Position numbers and translations under genes: made by a program. Shown piece after piece: positions 1 to 7,844 of a stretch of DNA of 23,563 nt; the first letter of the stretch is position 1; every line of letters starts with the position of its first letter. This DNA is from Alphaproteobacteria bacterium (GTDB lineage: Bacteria > Pseudomonadota > Alphaproteobacteria > Rhizobiales > Aestuariivirgaceae). The stretch spans positions 1 through 23,563 of the forward strand of contig VAZZ01000139.1 in the NCBI GenBank assembly GCA_005884715.1, read 5' to 3'. The notes under the pieces were generated by a model. It was not told where the DNA came from. It saw nothing but the letters and a program-made list of their open reading frames with translations, and ran no database searches.

Positions 1-271
1 GTCCTTCAGGTTAACGCGGTTTCAGTAGGGCGGGCGATGGGTGGCAAAGGGAGAATTCGAAACTCCGGCAAACCCGGCTGGAAGTTGATCTGTCCGGATT
101 GCGCAAAGGCTGGAGCCGGCTCGCCAGGTTTTCACCGCGGCGCGAAATGGGTGAACGGGATGGGCCGGCTGGCATAAAGCTTCGTCCACCTTCAATATAT
201 CGAAGGGAAAATGCGATCGATTGCTCAAAGGCATCTCATGGCTGGCTTACCCACCATAGGCGCCTGGGCGG

Positions 272-1369
272 CTAGACCACAATCGGCCCGGATTTGAGAC
301 GCGTCAGGACCTCAGGGCCACCTTCCGTTAGCAATACGGTATTGGACAGAAAGTCGTCGCCCTTGCCGCTTCCCATCAGCCAGGAGAGGATGTGGAAGCT
401 CATGCCGGTTTTGATTTCGAGATCCGAATCATGCCTGAGTCCCGTCACCGAATTGCCGCCGGTCCAGGATGGCGGCTGCCCGATGCCGACGCAGTAGCCG
501 CAATGATGGCGCCGGTAATGCTTGAGTCCGGCATCATCGACGACCTGCTGCCAGGCGGCATAGACGGTTTTCGCTCTGGTGCCGGACTTGATCGCCGATA
601 CTACCGCATCGAAGGCCTGGCGTACGATAGCTGCGATCCGGGCATCTTCCTCGCGCAGCGAACCTATATGGACGAGCCGGCCGAGCGGCGCGTGATAGCG
701 CGAGACGCAGCCTGAGAGTTCGAGGAAGACCGGTTCACCTTTCTTGTAATCTCCATCGCCCCAGGTCGCATGCTCTTCGCCGAGCCGACTGCCGGGGCGA
801 ATGAAGGGCCCGAAGCCTGGCGGATGGCCGCCGGCTTGCACCATCGCCGCAGTGCAGGCGGCGGCGACATCACTCTCTTTTGCCCCTTCGGCGATGACAG
901 CGATCGCGGCTTCCGCGGCCACATCGCTGATCCTGGCGGCGCGGCGCATCAATGCCTGCTCCTCGGCACTCTTGACGAGCCGCAATTGATCGGCGAGACC
1001 AGAGACGTCGTGCCATCGAGCATCGGCCTGGCTTTGCAAAGAGGAAGCAAGGCCGAAGCTCAGCCCGGATGTCCAGAATTCGAGGCCGATATTCTTGCCA
1101 GCGAGCCTCAGCTCCTTCAGCACGCGCGCCGCCATGTCCGCCGCGGTTTCGCTGTCGGGATGGCCGCGGAACTGCGCCGAATTCTCGCCTCGAAGACGGA
1201 CGATGAGGAGATGCGGCGCGAAATAACCCCAGTGATCGAGGCCGGTCAGATAGAAGACATTTTCGGGTGAAGCGAAGATCGCGGCATCAAGCTTGCGAAG
1301 CTGGAGCCCTGCCCGGACCCGCATGAGCCGCTGTTCGATTTCAGTATCGCTGAACGGATTGTCATGCAT
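272..1369 (-). CDS. M24 family creatinase/ectoine-hydrolase-like protein (paralogue of DoeA)
   Basis: This 365-residue protein has the two-domain M24 pita-bread layout. An N-terminal creatinase-type domain (about 10-125, with NVFYLTGLDHWGYF near 37-50) is followed by the linker RLVKSAEE near 130-137 and the catalytic domain. Where prolidases carry metal-binding aspartates, it has LELSG at 216-220 and RYHAPLGR at 224-231. This is the same replacement as in the neighbouring DoeA, so a creatinase or ectoine-hydrolase type amidohydrolase is more likely than a metallo-aminopeptidase. It starts 7 bases after the doeA stop and is last in the eutB-eutC-doeA operon. Its substrate is unknown. It could be a second hydrolase for hydroxyectoine or a related cyclic or N-acyl compound, but that is inference. 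The Shine-Dalgarno sequence is weak, so translational coupling to doeA is likely. Confidence 0.85.
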   Translation of the reverse strand: MHDNPFSDTEIEQRLMRVRAGLQLRKLDAAIFASPENVFYLTGLDHWGYFAPHLLIVRLRGENSAQFRGHPDSETAADMAARVLKELRLAGKNIGLEFWTSGLSFGLASSLQSQADARWHDVSGLADQLRLVKSAEEQALMRRAARISDVAAEAAIAVIAEGAKESDVAAACTAAMVQAGGHPPGFGPFIRPGSRLGEEHATWGDGDYKKGEPVFLELSGCVSRYHAPLGRLVHIGSLREEDARIAAIVRQAFDAVVSAIKSGTRAKTVYAAWQQVVDDAGLKHYRRHHCGYCVGIGQPPSWTGGNSVTGLRHDSDLEIKTGMSFHILSWLMGSGKGDDFLSNTVLLTEGGPEVLTRLKSGPIVV

Positions 1370-1376
1370 GGGTGTC

Positions 1377-2492
1377 TCAGTCGATCACAATGAGTTCGCG
1401 CGCGACATCGCACAAACGCTCGCCGCCGCGGTCGGTAACGATGAAGGACTCCGAGATCGCGACGCCGAAATCCTCGAGCCAGACTCCCGACTGGATATGG
1501 AAACACATGCCAGACCTGAGCTCCGTGTCATCGCCGGGCCGCAGACTCACCGTGCGCTCACCCCAGTCGGGCGGATAGGCGAGACCGATCGAATAGCCGA
1601 CCCGGCTTTCCTTCTTGAGGCCATGCTTCCTGAGCACCGCCTGCCAGGCCGCTTCGACCTCTGCCGCCGTGCTTCCCGTCTTCGCCTTGGCGAGGCCGGC
1701 ATCGACCCCTTCGACCACCGCCTTGGCGACATCGCTGATTTTCCCCGGCGCCTTGCCCAGATGCATGGTGCGGGTCAGCGGCGCATGATAGCGCCGCCGG
1801 GCTCCGGCGATCTCCAGCATGGCAAGGCCGGTCTTCGGCAAGGGGTCATCCGTCCAGGTTAGATGTGGTGTGCTGGTGCCTTCACCGACCGGCATCAGTG
1901 GGCAGATCGCGGCATAGTCACCACCTACTCCTTCGACCCCCATGGTCTGGGCATGATAGATCTCGGCGATCACATGATATTGCGGCACACCGGGCTTCAT
2001 CTTCGCGATGGCGCTATTCATCGCATGAGTGCAGATGCGGCCCGCCTCGCGCATCAAGACGAGCTCGGCCTCCGACTTGACGAGCCGGGCCCAGTTGACG
2101 AGATCGCCATTATTGTTGAAGCGCGCCTCGGGCAATCCCTTGGTCAGATGCGCATGGCAGCGCGCCGTATAATAATGCGCATCCATCTCGACGCCAACGC
2201 GCGCCCGGCTCCAGCCACGCGAGCGGATGAGCTCGGCAAGCTCGTCATAGGGATGACCAACCGCATGCTGGATCAGATGTTCCGAGAAAGGGATGATATT
2301 GCGCCCCGGCAGATAAGTGGTGAGATGGGCGCTCTTGGCGTCCTGGGCGCGGCCGAACCAGATCGGCGTTTCCTCTTGCGCGTGGACCAGCACACATTGC
2401 GGCACATAGAAGGACCAGCCGTCGAAGCCGGTGAGCCACCCCATATTGGCGGGATCCTGGCAGACGATCAGGTCGAAGCCGGCTTTGTCCAT
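1377..2492 (-). CDS. doeA: Ectoine hydrolase, M24 family (DoeA/EutD)
   Basis: In the known pathway, ectoine hydrolase opens the ectoine ring to N-acetyl-diaminobutyrate in the cytoplasm. The protein has the DoeA-type N-terminal stretch PANMGWLTGFDGWSFYVPQ at about 14-32, the linker NWARLVKSEAEL near 133-144, and LEIAG...RYHAPLTR at 226-241 in place of the usual M24 metal ligands. It lies between eutC and a second M24 gene, with doeB and an Ehu importer across the divergent promoter, which supports the ectoine assignment. The start shown is the ATG 11 bases after the eutC stop. It gives 371 residues, some 20 fewer at the N terminus than I expect for the family, and has no good Shine-Dalgarno sequence. 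The reading frame stays open upstream into eutC, but only as unlikely-looking sequence. The start is therefore uncertain and a small junction deletion is possible. Confidence 0.88.
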   Translation of the reverse strand: MDKAGFDLIVCQDPANMGWLTGFDGWSFYVPQCVLVHAQEETPIWFGRAQDAKSAHLTTYLPGRNIIPFSEHLIQHAVGHPYDELAELIRSRGWSRARVGVEMDAHYYTARCHAHLTKGLPEARFNNNGDLVNWARLVKSEAELVLMREAGRICTHAMNSAIAKMKPGVPQYHVIAEIYHAQTMGVEGVGGDYAAICPLMPVGEGTSTPHLTWTDDPLPKTGLAMLEIAGARRRYHAPLTRTMHLGKAPGKISDVAKAVVEGVDAGLAKAKTGSTAAEVEAAWQAVLRKHGLKKESRVGYSIGLAYPPDWGERTVSLRPGDDTELRSGMCFHIQSGVWLEDFGVAISESFIVTDRGGERLCDVARELIVID

Positions 2493-2503
2493 CCGGGCTT
2501 TGA

Positions 2504-3493
2504 TTAGGTTTTGATCATGGTGCCGACGCTGGCCTGTTGCGCCGCGGCGAAGGCATGGGATGCGATGGCGGTATCTTGCGCGCCGGTGCCGGTGAGATCG
2601 CAAATGGTGATGGCGCTTTCCGAAGTCCGGCCCGGACTGAGGCCGGCGATGATGCTGCCGAGCTCAGGCGGCGTGGCATTTATCATGAGGCCTGCGGTGA
2701 GGGCAGCACGAAGCTCGCCGAGCGAGGCCGCCTGGCTGACACGGTCGCAGGCATAGAGATCGGCCAGCATGATCGCCCTCGGATCGATTTCATTCTTGCC
2801 GGCCTGGTCGGAGCCCATGGCGGTTATGTGCAGCCCCGTATGCAGCCATTCGGCGCGCAATATGGGCTTGCGGGCCGAGGTCGTGGTGACAACGAGCTGC
2901 GCTTCACGCACCGCCTGTGCAGCCTCCGACACGGCTTGCGCCTTGATATTGAGGGCCTTGGCGATGTCCTTGGCGCAGGCCTCGGCGCGGGCCCGATCGC
3001 GACCCCAGACCAGAACCCTGCCGAAAGGCCGCACCAGATGTGCCGCAATGATCTGCAGGCGCGCCTGGACACCGGTGCCGAGCACGCCGGCGGTCTCGAC
3101 GGTCTTGGGTGCCAGATATTTGGCCGCGACCGCGCCCGCGGCCGCGGTGCGGATATCGGTCAGATAGCCATTGTCGAGAAGAAGGGCGGTGACAAGGCCG
3201 GTCTTGGCGGAAAACAGGATCATCAGCCCGTTGAGGCTCGGCAGGCCGAGCTTCGGATTGTCGAAGAAGCCCGGGCTCACCTTGATGGCAAAATTGTCGA
3301 AGCCCGGAAGATACGCGGTCTTCACATCGACCTCGCCATTGGCCTCTTCGATCTCCATCGAGAGGATCGGCGGCATGATGACTTTTCCCGAAGCCAGAAG
3401 CCGGAAAGCCTCCTCGACGACGGAAAGGACTTGCGGTCCGAGCGTCACCGACTGGCGCAATTGGACTTCGGTGAGAATGGCGATATCGGCCAT
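2504..3493 (-). CDS. eutC: Ectoine utilization protein EutC, ornithine cyclodeaminase/mu-crystallin family
   Basis: This 329-residue cytoplasmic protein belongs to the NAD(P)-binding ornithine cyclodeaminase/mu-crystallin family. Visible hallmarks are DVKTAYLPG near 56-64, the segment LTDIRTAAAGAVAAKYLA at 111-128, the Rossmann loop GVLGTGVQAR at 136-145, and a C-terminal DLTGTGAQDTAIA. Length is normal for the family. EutC with EutB is proposed to act on the hydroxylated diaminobutyrate branch of hydroxyectoine breakdown; here that role is inferred from position. It begins 3 bases after the eutB stop and is followed by doeA, so it is almost certainly co-transcribed. On family features alone it could be any cyclodeaminase or imine reductase; the neighbours decide the name. 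No internal damage is visible, unlike eutB. Confidence 0.85.
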   Translation of the reverse strand: MADIAILTEVQLRQSVTLGPQVLSVVEEAFRLLASGKVIMPPILSMEIEEANGEVDVKTAYLPGFDNFAIKVSPGFFDNPKLGLPSLNGLMILFSAKTGLVTALLLDNGYLTDIRTAAAGAVAAKYLAPKTVETAGVLGTGVQARLQIIAAHLVRPFGRVLVWGRDRARAEACAKDIAKALNIKAQAVSEAAQAVREAQLVVTTTSARKPILRAEWLHTGLHITAMGSDQAGKNEIDPRAIMLADLYACDRVSQAASLGELRAALTAGLMINATPPELGSIIAGLSPGRTSESAITICDLTGTGAQDTAIASHAFAAAQQASVGTMIKT

Positions 3494-3496
3494 ATT

Positions 3497-4611
3497 CTAT
3501 CCCTTCACCATACGATCGCCGACCCGCACCGGATCGCCGCGGGCAACGCTCAGGATCTGATCTAGATCGGCATTCTGGCCGGAGATGATCATGGCAGTGG
3601 GGCCGTCAAACCTGAGCTTGCCAGCGAGAAGTGCCGCGATGCCGACCGCGCCGCCACCTTCGGCGATGAGACGTTCCTGGCGGAACAGCGCCCGCATTCC
3701 GCGATAGATCTCCTCTTCGCTGACCAGCAGCGTTTCATCGACAAGGCTGCGGCAGAGATCGAAGGTCCATCGATTATCGAGATTGATGCCGCCGCCCAGC
3801 GTGTCGGCGAGCGAGGGCGCCTCGGTGACGATCACCGGTCGCCCGGCCTTGAGGCTTTCATGCATGGCAGCACCATGCTCCATGGTGACGCCAGTGATGC
3901 GGATCGCTGGCTTGATCGCCTTGGCCGCGAAAGCGACGCCGCCAATGAGTCCGCCGCCCGAAAGCGGCACCACGATCTGGGTGAGATCGGGCCGCTCGGC
4001 GAGGAGTTCGAGCGCGATCGTCGCCTGGCCGAGAATGACATCGCGATGATCGAAGGGCGAGATATCGGTCAATCCCTTTTCTTCGACCAGCCGGTCGGCT
4101 TCCTTTTGCGCATCGTCCTGGCTTGAACCGCAGCGCCTGATTGTAGCGTCGAGAGCGGCGATGGCATCGGCCTTGGCCCTGGGCACCAGATCCGACAGGC
4201 AGATGGTGGCCGGAATACCCAGATGACGCGCCGCATAAGCGATGGCCTTGCCGTGATTGCCGGTCGAGCAGCATACGACACCACGCCGGCGTGCCTCAGG
4301 ATCGAGGCGCAGCAAGGCATGCGCCGCCCCTCTGATCTTGAATGCGCCGATCGGCTGGAGATGGCCTTGCCGTGATTGCCGGTCGAGCAGCATACGACAC
4401 CACGCCGGCGTGCCTCAGGATCGAGGCGCAGCAAGGCATGCGCCGCCCCTCTGATCTTGAATGCGCCGATCGGCTGGAGGGTCTCGAGCTTGAGCAGGAT
4501 GGGTTGGCCGGCCTGACGACTGAAGCTCTGGGCTTCGATCAGCGGCGTTACTCTCGCGAGGCCGGCAATAAGGCGCTGGGCATCCGTGACCTCGGCAAGA
4601 GAAAACCCCAT
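3497..4611 (-). pseudogene. eutB: eutB, PLP-dependent threonine dehydratase-like protein, frameshifted by a tandem duplication
   Basis: This is a fold-type II PLP enzyme of the serine/threonine dehydratase family, proposed as the hydroxyectoine-branch dehydratase. The start ATG at 4611 follows a GAGG Shine-Dalgarno sequence. The PLP lysine lies in IGAFKIRGA (K52), then CCSTGNHGKA and the phosphate-binding PLSGGGLIGG are visible. A perfect 119-bp tandem duplication (4242-4479) repeats the part encoding LQPIGAFKIRGA to TGNHGKAI and shifts the frame. The product from 4611 would run into unrelated sequence and stop at 4069. Removing one copy restores a clean 331-residue protein. A second open frame from 4393 to 3497 begins inside the upstream copy and still holds the lysine and the rest of the fold, but lacks the native N-terminal 46 or so residues. 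It is the first gene of the minus-strand eut operon. The break could be real or an assembly error. Confidence 0.85.
4242..4479. repeat. Perfect 119-bp tandem duplication inside eutB
   Basis: Bases 4242-4360 and 4361-4479 are identical over all 119 positions. Both copies begin ATGGCCTTGCCGTGATTG and end CGATCGGCTGGAG. As 119 is not a multiple of three, the extra copy breaks the eutB frame. The lack of any mismatch points to a very recent event or to an assembly artefact. Confidence 0.97.
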
Positions 4612-4680
4612 CGATCCCTCAAATGTGCACAACATGAGGAAGGCGACCTCGTTGCAGCGCATAAACGGATTATTTAAGTG

Positions 4681-4724
4681 AAAATACATCTTCTCTTGCG
4701 GTGTGTCCAGATAAGATGTATACA
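4681..4724. promoter_or_regulatory. Symmetric divergent promoter pair with inverted-repeat operator between eutB and ehuB
   Basis: A 13-bp inverted repeat with one mismatch lies at 4684-4696 (ATACATCTTCTCT) and 4709-4721 (AGATAAGATGTAT), separated by 12 bp. Two sigma70-like promoters overlap it. For ehuB on the plus strand: TTGCGG at 4696-4701, a 17-bp spacer, TATACA at 4719-4724. For eutB on the minus strand: TGGACA (plus-strand 4704-4709), a 17-bp spacer, TATTTT (plus-strand 4681-4686). All four boxes are placed symmetrically about 4702.5. The right arm also overlaps the 8-bp palindrome TGTATACA (4717-4724), a core of the kind bound by GntR-family regulators. The obvious candidate regulator is the GntR protein encoded at 7841-8533. 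Promoter strength and regulator identity are inferred. Confidence 0.6.
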
Positions 4725-4802
4725 ACACTGGTACCCGGCGACGTATGAGTCCAAATTATTGCCAAAGACCGGGGCTGATCACGCTGTTTCAGGGAGAAAC
4801 GC

Positions 4803-5607
4803 ATGTCCAAGATGATCATTACCCGCCGCCATCTGCTGCAGAGAACCGCAGGTCTCGCCGCGGCCGCATCGACTCTATCCTTAGCGTCCTCGGCCTTTGC
4901 CAAAACCACCCTCGAACGCGCCAAGGCGCAGGGCTTCATTCGCATCGGTTTCGCCAATGAGGCGCCCTTCGGCTATGCGACTCCCGACGGCAAGCTCACC
5001 GGCGAGGCGCCGGAAGTTGCGAAGGCCGTGCTCGCCAAAATGGGCATTCCGCAAGTCGACGGCGTTCTGACTGAATTCGGATCGCTCATTCCCGGCCTCA
5101 AGGCTGGCCGCTTCGACATCATTGCCGCCGGCATGTTCATCAATCCCAAGCAATCCGAAAGGCGTCAAGGATTATTCGACTTTCAAGGAAAACAGCGCAC
5201 TCAAGCTCGCAGTCATGGCGGGCGCCGTCGAGGGCGGCTACGCTAAGGACGCGGGCGTCGCCCAGGACCAGCTGGTGGTCCTGCCCGATCAGTCAAGCCT
5301 GATCGCCGCCGTGCAGTCGGGTCGCGCCGATGCCGCCGCTTTGACCGCTCTCTCCATCGCCGAGATGGCCAAGAAGGGCGAAGGGGTTGAATCGACCAAA
5401 CCCTTCGGTGAGGTTGCCGGCAAATCGGTCAAGGGTCATGGCGGTTTCGGCTTCCGCAAGGAAGATACCGATCTCTATAAGGCCTTCAACAAGGAGCTCA
5501 AGGCTTTCATCGGCACGCCTGAGCATCTGGCGCTGGTGACGCCGCTTGGTTTCGGCAAGGACTATCTGCCGAACAAGACGACGGAACAGCTCTGCAAGGG
5601 CGAATAG
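4803..5607 (+). pseudogene. ehuB: ehuB, ectoine/hydroxyectoine ABC importer substrate-binding protein, internal out-of-frame deletion
   Basis: This is the periplasmic solute-binding protein of the polar amino acid uptake family. The ATG at 4803 follows AGGGAGAA. The N terminus has a twin-arginine-like signal peptide (TRRHLLQ, hydrophobic stretch, ASSAFA). The first 116 codons read into the family (FIRIGFANEAPFGY, PEVAKAVLAKMG, GLKAGRFDIIAAGMFINPK). After 5150 the family sequence resumes one frame over at 5152 (NPKGVKDYSTF) and continues to GFGKDYLPNKTTEQLCKGE. Compared with EhuB family spacing, about 23 residues are missing, including the part with the conserved P-E-R-C-type arginine. A 68-bp loss fits the frame exactly and would restore about 290 residues. 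The junction joins AATCCCAAG to AATCCGAAA, so a short-repeat deletion is plausible. It is the first gene of the ehu operon. Confidence 0.82.
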
Positions 5608-5683
5608 ACTCGCGCTGAAATGACGGCTGGGCGCCAAGACGCGCCCGGCTCCATAGGGCCCATCATCGAGAAAGGCCAAGCGT

Positions 5684-6412
5684 ATGGGCATTCGCACGCT
5701 CATCGTCATGCTGGTGGCGTCGTTGCTGGTGATCGCCATTCTGGCGACGCAGCCAGCCTACAGCCTGTTTCTGCCGCAACTGCTCGAAGGCGCGCTGCTG
5801 ACGGCGCAGATCACCGTGCTCGGCGCGCTCCTTGCCGTCGTGATGGGAGTTCTCGCGGCACTCGGCAAGCTCTATGGACCGGCACCCGTGCGCTGGCTCG
5901 CCAATATCTATATCGAGATATTCCGCGGCACATCCGCCTTGGTTCAATTGTTCTGGCTGTTTTTCGTCCTGCCGCAGTTCGGCATTAGCCTGGAAGCCTA
6001 CACCGTCGCCGTGCTGGCGCTTGGCCTCAATATCGGGGCCTATGGCGCCGAATGTGCCCGAGGCGCCATCACATCGGTGGCGCGCGGCCAATGGGAAGCG
6101 GCAACGGCACTCAACATGACGCGCGGCCAGATGCTGCGCCGGATCATCCTGCCGCAGGCCTTCGTCGCCATGATCCCGCCCTGGGGCAATCTCTTCATCG
6201 AACTCCTGAAGTCGACGGCGCTCGTATCGCTCATCACTTTGTCGGATCTCGCTTTCAAGGCCCAGGAGATGAACCAGACGACCATGAAGACGATCCCGAT
6301 CTTCACCCTCGTCCTCGTCATCTATCTGGCCATGTCGCTCGTCATCACCATTGGCATGCGGTACCTTGAAGGACGCGCATCGCGCGGCCTGGCGCGCGGG
6401 AGGACTGTGTGA
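5684..6412 (+). CDS. ehuC: Ectoine/hydroxyectoine ABC transporter permease EhuC
   Basis: This 242-residue integral inner-membrane protein is a HisM/GlnP-type permease of the polar amino acid uptake family. Hydrophobic segments lie near residues 5-25, 30-60, 85-125 and 180-230. The region around YIEIFRGTSALVQLFW is typical of this family. The cytoplasmic EAA loop that contacts the ATPase reads GQWEAATALNMTRGQMLRRI followed by ILPQAFVAMIPPWGN. The start follows a GAAAGG Shine-Dalgarno sequence. It begins 76 bases after the broken ehuB, and its stop overlaps the ehuD start by one base. It would pair with EhuD as a heterodimeric membrane channel. The EhuC name rests on operon context; the fold alone only says polar amino acid permease. 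Confidence 0.88.
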   Translation: MGIRTLIVMLVASLLVIAILATQPAYSLFLPQLLEGALLTAQITVLGALLAVVMGVLAALGKLYGPAPVRWLANIYIEIFRGTSALVQLFWLFFVLPQFGISLEAYTVAVLALGLNIGAYGAECARGAITSVARGQWEAATALNMTRGQMLRRIILPQAFVAMIPPWGNLFIELLKSTALVSLITLSDLAFKAQEMNQTTMKTIPIFTLVLVIYLAMSLVITIGMRYLEGRASRGLARGRTV

Positions 6413-7068
6413 TGTGGGATTGGTCTTTTGTTCTGGAGATCCTTCCAGTTCTGGCCCACGCGGCCATCATTTCCATCGAGGCGACGCTCATCGGCTTCGT
6501 GCTCGCCGCAACCCTCGGCCTCGTCCTCGCACTCGCTCGCATCGCCTTTCCATCGACGGCCTTGCCGATTTCGGTTCTGGTCGAGCTGATCCGTTCCACC
6601 CCATTGCTCATCCAGATCTTCTTTCTCTATTTCGTCTTTCCGTCCTTCGGCGTGACGCTCGATGCCTTCACCGCCGGCGTCCTGGCGCTCGGCATCCACT
6701 ATGCCGCCTATTGTTCCGAGGTCTATCGCTCAGGCTTCGACAATATCCATCGCGGCCAGTGGGAAGCTTGCACAGCGCTCAATTTGAGTTCATGGACCAC
6801 CTTCCGCGACATCATCATCCCGCAGGCCATTCCGCCGATTGTCCCGGCACTCGGCAATTACCTGGTCGCCCTGTTCAAGGAAACGCCGTTGCTCTCGGCC
6901 ATTGCCGTTCTCGAACTGATGCAGACCGCCAAGATCATCGGCTCGGAGACCTTCCGCTATACCGAGCCGATCACCCTGGTCGGCGTCTTCTTCCTGGCGA
7001 TGAGTCTGGTTTCCGCCACCCTCATTCGTGCCGTCGAACGCCTGCTCAACCGGAGACCCGCGCGATGA
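6412..7068 (+). CDS. ehuD: Ectoine/hydroxyectoine ABC transporter permease EhuD
   Basis: This is the second polar amino acid-type permease, 218 residues from the ATG at 6412. That start is preferred over the adjacent in-frame GTG at 6409 because the GGGAGGA at 6398-6404 is then about 7 bases away. Hydrophobic stretches are seen near 10-45, 55-90, 135-160 and 180-205. Family motifs are LVELIRSTPLLIQIFFLYF and the EAA loop GQWEACTALNLSSWTTFRDI followed by IIPQAIPPIVPALGN. It overlaps ehuC by one base (TGATG) and ehuA by four (ATGA), so translation is probably coupled. Together with EhuC it should form the transmembrane pore. No damage is visible. Confidence 0.88.
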   Translation: MWDWSFVLEILPVLAHAAIISIEATLIGFVLAATLGLVLALARIAFPSTALPISVLVELIRSTPLLIQIFFLYFVFPSFGVTLDAFTAGVLALGIHYAAYCSEVYRSGFDNIHRGQWEACTALNLSSWTTFRDIIIPQAIPPIVPALGNYLVALFKETPLLSAIAVLELMQTAKIIGSETFRYTEPITLVGVFFLAMSLVSATLIRAVERLLNRRPAR

Positions 7069-7844
7069 CAGACAAACCGATAGTGCGCTTCGACAAGGTC
7101 TCGAAGCGCTATGGCCCGCTGACGGTGCTCGACTCGCTGGAGCTCGATATCTTTCGCGGCGAGAAGGTCGCCATCATCGGGCCTTCGGGGTCGGGCAAGA
7201 CGACCGTCCTGCGCATGCTGATGACGCTCGAGACGATCGATGACGGCGTGATCTGGGTCGACGGCGAACCTCTCACCCATATGGAAAGGAACGGCAAGCT
7301 GGTCCGCGCCGATCAAGCCCATATCCGCAAGATCCGCGCCAGGATCGGCATGGTGTTCCAGTCGTTCAACCTCTTCCCGCATATGACCGCCATGGCCAAC
7401 TGCATCGAAGCGCCGATGACGGTGCTGGGCATGAAGCGCCAGGACGCCGAGGCCCGCGCCGCCGACCTCCTCGACATGGTGGGCCTGGCGCAAAAGAAAG
7501 AGCACTACCCTTCGCAGCTCTCCGGCGGCCAGCAGCAGCGCGTCGCCATTGCGCGTGCCCTCGCCATGCGCCCGAAGATCATGCTGTTTGACGAGGTGAC
7601 CTCCGCCCTCGACCCGGAACTCGTGGGAGAAGTTCTTCAGGTGATACGCAAGCTTGGCAGCGAACATGACCTGACCATGCTGATGGTCACCCATCAGATG
7701 GGCTTCGCCAAGGAGTTCGCCGACCGCATCTGCTTCTTCTATCAAGGCAAGATCTGCGAGCAGGGTCACCCCAAGGAATTCTTCGGCAGCCCCAAGAATG
7801 ACCGGACCAAGCAGTTCCTCCATGCGGTTCTGGAGGCCGGATGA
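7065..7844 (+). CDS. ehuA: Ectoine/hydroxyectoine ABC transporter ATP-binding protein EhuA
   Basis: This 259-residue ATPase of the polar amino acid importer family energises EhuC/EhuD at the cytoplasmic face. All nucleotide-binding motifs are present: Walker A GPSGSGKTT at 39-47, a Q-loop in VFQSFNLFPHMT, the signature LSGGQQQRVAIARAL, Walker B IMLFDEVTSALDPE, and the H-loop in MVTHQMGFA. The FDEVTSALDPE form is characteristic of amino acid importer ATPases. The start is the ATG at 7065, overlapping the ehuD stop as ATGA; the same frame is open further upstream, but that part is not the gene. The stop overlaps the GntR gene in the same ATGA manner. The protein looks intact, so only the binding protein of this importer is damaged. 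Confidence 0.92.
   Translation: MTDKPIVRFDKVSKRYGPLTVLDSLELDIFRGEKVAIIGPSGSGKTTVLRMLMTLETIDDGVIWVDGEPLTHMERNGKLVRADQAHIRKIRARIGMVFQSFNLFPHMTAMANCIEAPMTVLGMKRQDAEARAADLLDMVGLAQKKEHYPSQLSGGQQQRVAIARALAMRPKIMLFDEVTSALDPELVGEVLQVIRKLGSEHDLTMLMVTHQMGFAKEFADRICFFYQGKICEQGHPKEFFGSPKNDRTKQFLHAVLEAG

Noticed and set aside
22..234. 70-residue open frame on the minus strand
   Set aside because: No recognisable motif, no ribosome site and no partner gene. Composition fits a chance frame in GC-rich DNA.
2504..3565. Long plus-strand frame (2537-3565) opposite eutC
   Set aside because: It is the antisense shadow of eutC and has low-complexity, His/Arg/Gly-rich content with no domain.
4242..4479. CRISPR-like or insertion-sequence explanation for the repeat in eutB
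   Set aside because: There are only two directly abutting copies with coding content and no spacer, terminal inverted repeats or transposase. It is a simple tandem duplication.
6351..7065. Upstream extension of the ehuA frame over ehuD
   Set aside because: It reads as arginine/histidine-rich nonsense over the clear permease gene; the ATPase starts at the ATGA overlap at 7065.
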